From Verrucomicrobiales bacterium (GTDB lineage Bacteria > Verrucomicrobiota > Verrucomicrobiia > Limisphaerales > UBA11358), in assembly GCA_028712475.1 (NCBI GenBank), contig JAQTQB010000001.1, positions 634,203-698,202 on the forward strand: DNA of 64,000 nt. The letters run 5' to 3'. Numbering within the stretch: the stretch's first letter is position 1; each line of letters opens with the position of its first letter. Shown piece after piece: positions 63,472-64,000 of the stretch. The notes beneath the pieces were generated by a model that searched no databases, had not been told where the DNA came from, and was given only the letters and a program-made list of their open reading frames with translations. The position numbers and the translations under genes were made by a program.

Positions 63472-63933
63472 AAAAAAACCTTTTGGATCAGGTGTAAAAA
63501 AAGATTTAACGCCGATTGCCGCCGCGAAGCAAGCCGCAGATTTTGTTTTGTGAAAAATTATTCTGGCAAAACCGTTTCCGGCACGATGAACAGCCGGCCT
63601 GCAATCAAAAAAAATTGCGCTAGCCGCGGAACAGTGGTCCGTAATTTTGAAGATGGGTGTCATTGGGAAAATACCCGCGTCAGCCGATGAAAATCAAATG
63701 TAAAACATTCTTAAAACAAGGAGATTACGTCAAACAAGCAGCTTCACGGCGGAGCGCCTGAAGTCCCGCGTTGGATTGTTTGTATTTACGGGCCGGGTTG
63801 CTCCGTTGTTCATGGCATGTCGTTTTAACCCGCACGCGCACTCAACGGCAGCCCGCCTTGTCGGGACGAGGCCAGTTATACCAACTACGCAAATAGTCTG
63901 GTAGAAGTTGAGCCATTCTGTTAGCGTTGGCGG
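63472..63933. other. Intergenic region upstream of glgC
   Basis: About 460 bases without a gene that I can support. It should contain the glgC promoter (reading left). AT-rich stretches at about 63480-63560 and 63690-63725 are candidates, but no convincing -35/-10 pair stands out. From about 63720 the composition changes, possibly marking the edge of a mobile element. Confidence 0.5.
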
Positions 63934-64000
63934 ATGGCAAGACCCCGAGCAAAACTAGATCGTAGCGGCGAGGCTGATTTGGTCATCCGCCGCCTGCAAA
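63934..64000 (+). CDS. Start of a possible IS630-like transposase gene (truncated by the window)
   Basis: From ATG 63934 the frame reads MARPRAKLDRSGEADLVIRR and LQ up to the last base. This opening resembles helix-turn-helix N-termini of IS630-type transposases in related genomes, a recollection rather than a test. Only 22 codons are visible, so the call is tentative. Confidence 0.35.
   Translation, partial: MARPRAKLDRSGEADLVIRRLQ

Overview
The window looks like a chromosomal segment of a Gram-negative bacterium of the Verrucomicrobia, most likely a Pedosphaera/Limisphaerales-type soil or freshwater lineage. This is an inference from gene content. There is LPS transport and Kdo synthesis (lptABC, kdsA, kdsC), an HPr/HPr-kinase pair without visible PTS enzymes, a prepilin-like secreted protein, ThuA/DUF1080 and Tat-exported Gfo/Idh/MocA proteins, divergent membrane pyrophosphatases, and many dispersed palindromic repeats. 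Core genes are GC-rich; several inserted small genes are clearly more AT-rich. I found no rRNA, tRNA or CRISPR array.

Layout. 1-4854: a decayed carB fragment, a REP-associated transposase (RAYT) surrounded by REP hairpins, an HNH endonuclease, the N-terminal half of carB and an AlbA_2 gene. 4851-11304: ruvB, then two tandem membrane pyrophosphatases separated by a fossil of the ruvB 5' end. 11343-14086: a sugar-phosphate cyclase and a phosphodiesterase resembling the eboD/eboF pair. 14124-19114: cNMP-binding protein, pseudopilin, hemB, PpiD/SurA-like foldase and an RluA-type pseudouridine synthase. 19201-23847: arginine genes argB, argD and argF with a nucleotidyltransferase and an AlkA-type glycosylase. 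23936-30722: ThuA/DUF1080 protein, oxidoreductase, DUF1232-like protein, FecR protein and CHASE2-adenylate cyclase. 30805-34087: coaD, yceD, rpmF, plsX, fabH.

34155-42218: a PilZ-like protein, a D-2-hydroxyacid dehydrogenase and a sugar-acid (probably hexuronate) catabolic set: Ldh2-type dehydrogenase, KDG-kinase-like PfkB protein, SDR and ExuT-like MFS transporter. Three small cassettes (HicBA; DUF4160/DUF2442; DUF4304) are wedged into it. 42317-45777: lipoprotein gene, then the classical rpmH-rnpA-yidD-yidC-jag cluster read on the minus strand, with jag frameshifted. 45945-48260: sufT, an orphan gene, sufS. 48269-50419: a two-gene putative defence module and a toxin-antitoxin pair. 50423-56109: an ATP-grasp remnant, then HPr, hprK, lptB, lptA, lptC, kdsC, a lipoprotein gene and kdsA on the minus strand. 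56317-63471: trehalose/alpha-glucan metabolism (OtsA-OtsB fusion, TreS-maltokinase fusion, GlgC). The last bases may begin a transposase gene.

Two themes stand out. First, partial copies of neighbouring genes recur as fossils or direct repeats: carB, ruvB, the MFS gene, an ATP-grasp ligase, and above all three near-identical copies of the dehydrogenase 3' end that separate three unrelated gene cassettes. Second, dispersed repeats are embedded in frame in otherwise conserved genes (kdsA, the eboF-like gene) or extend C-termini (yidD, the eboD-like gene). All calls come from reading the sequence; none was checked against a database.
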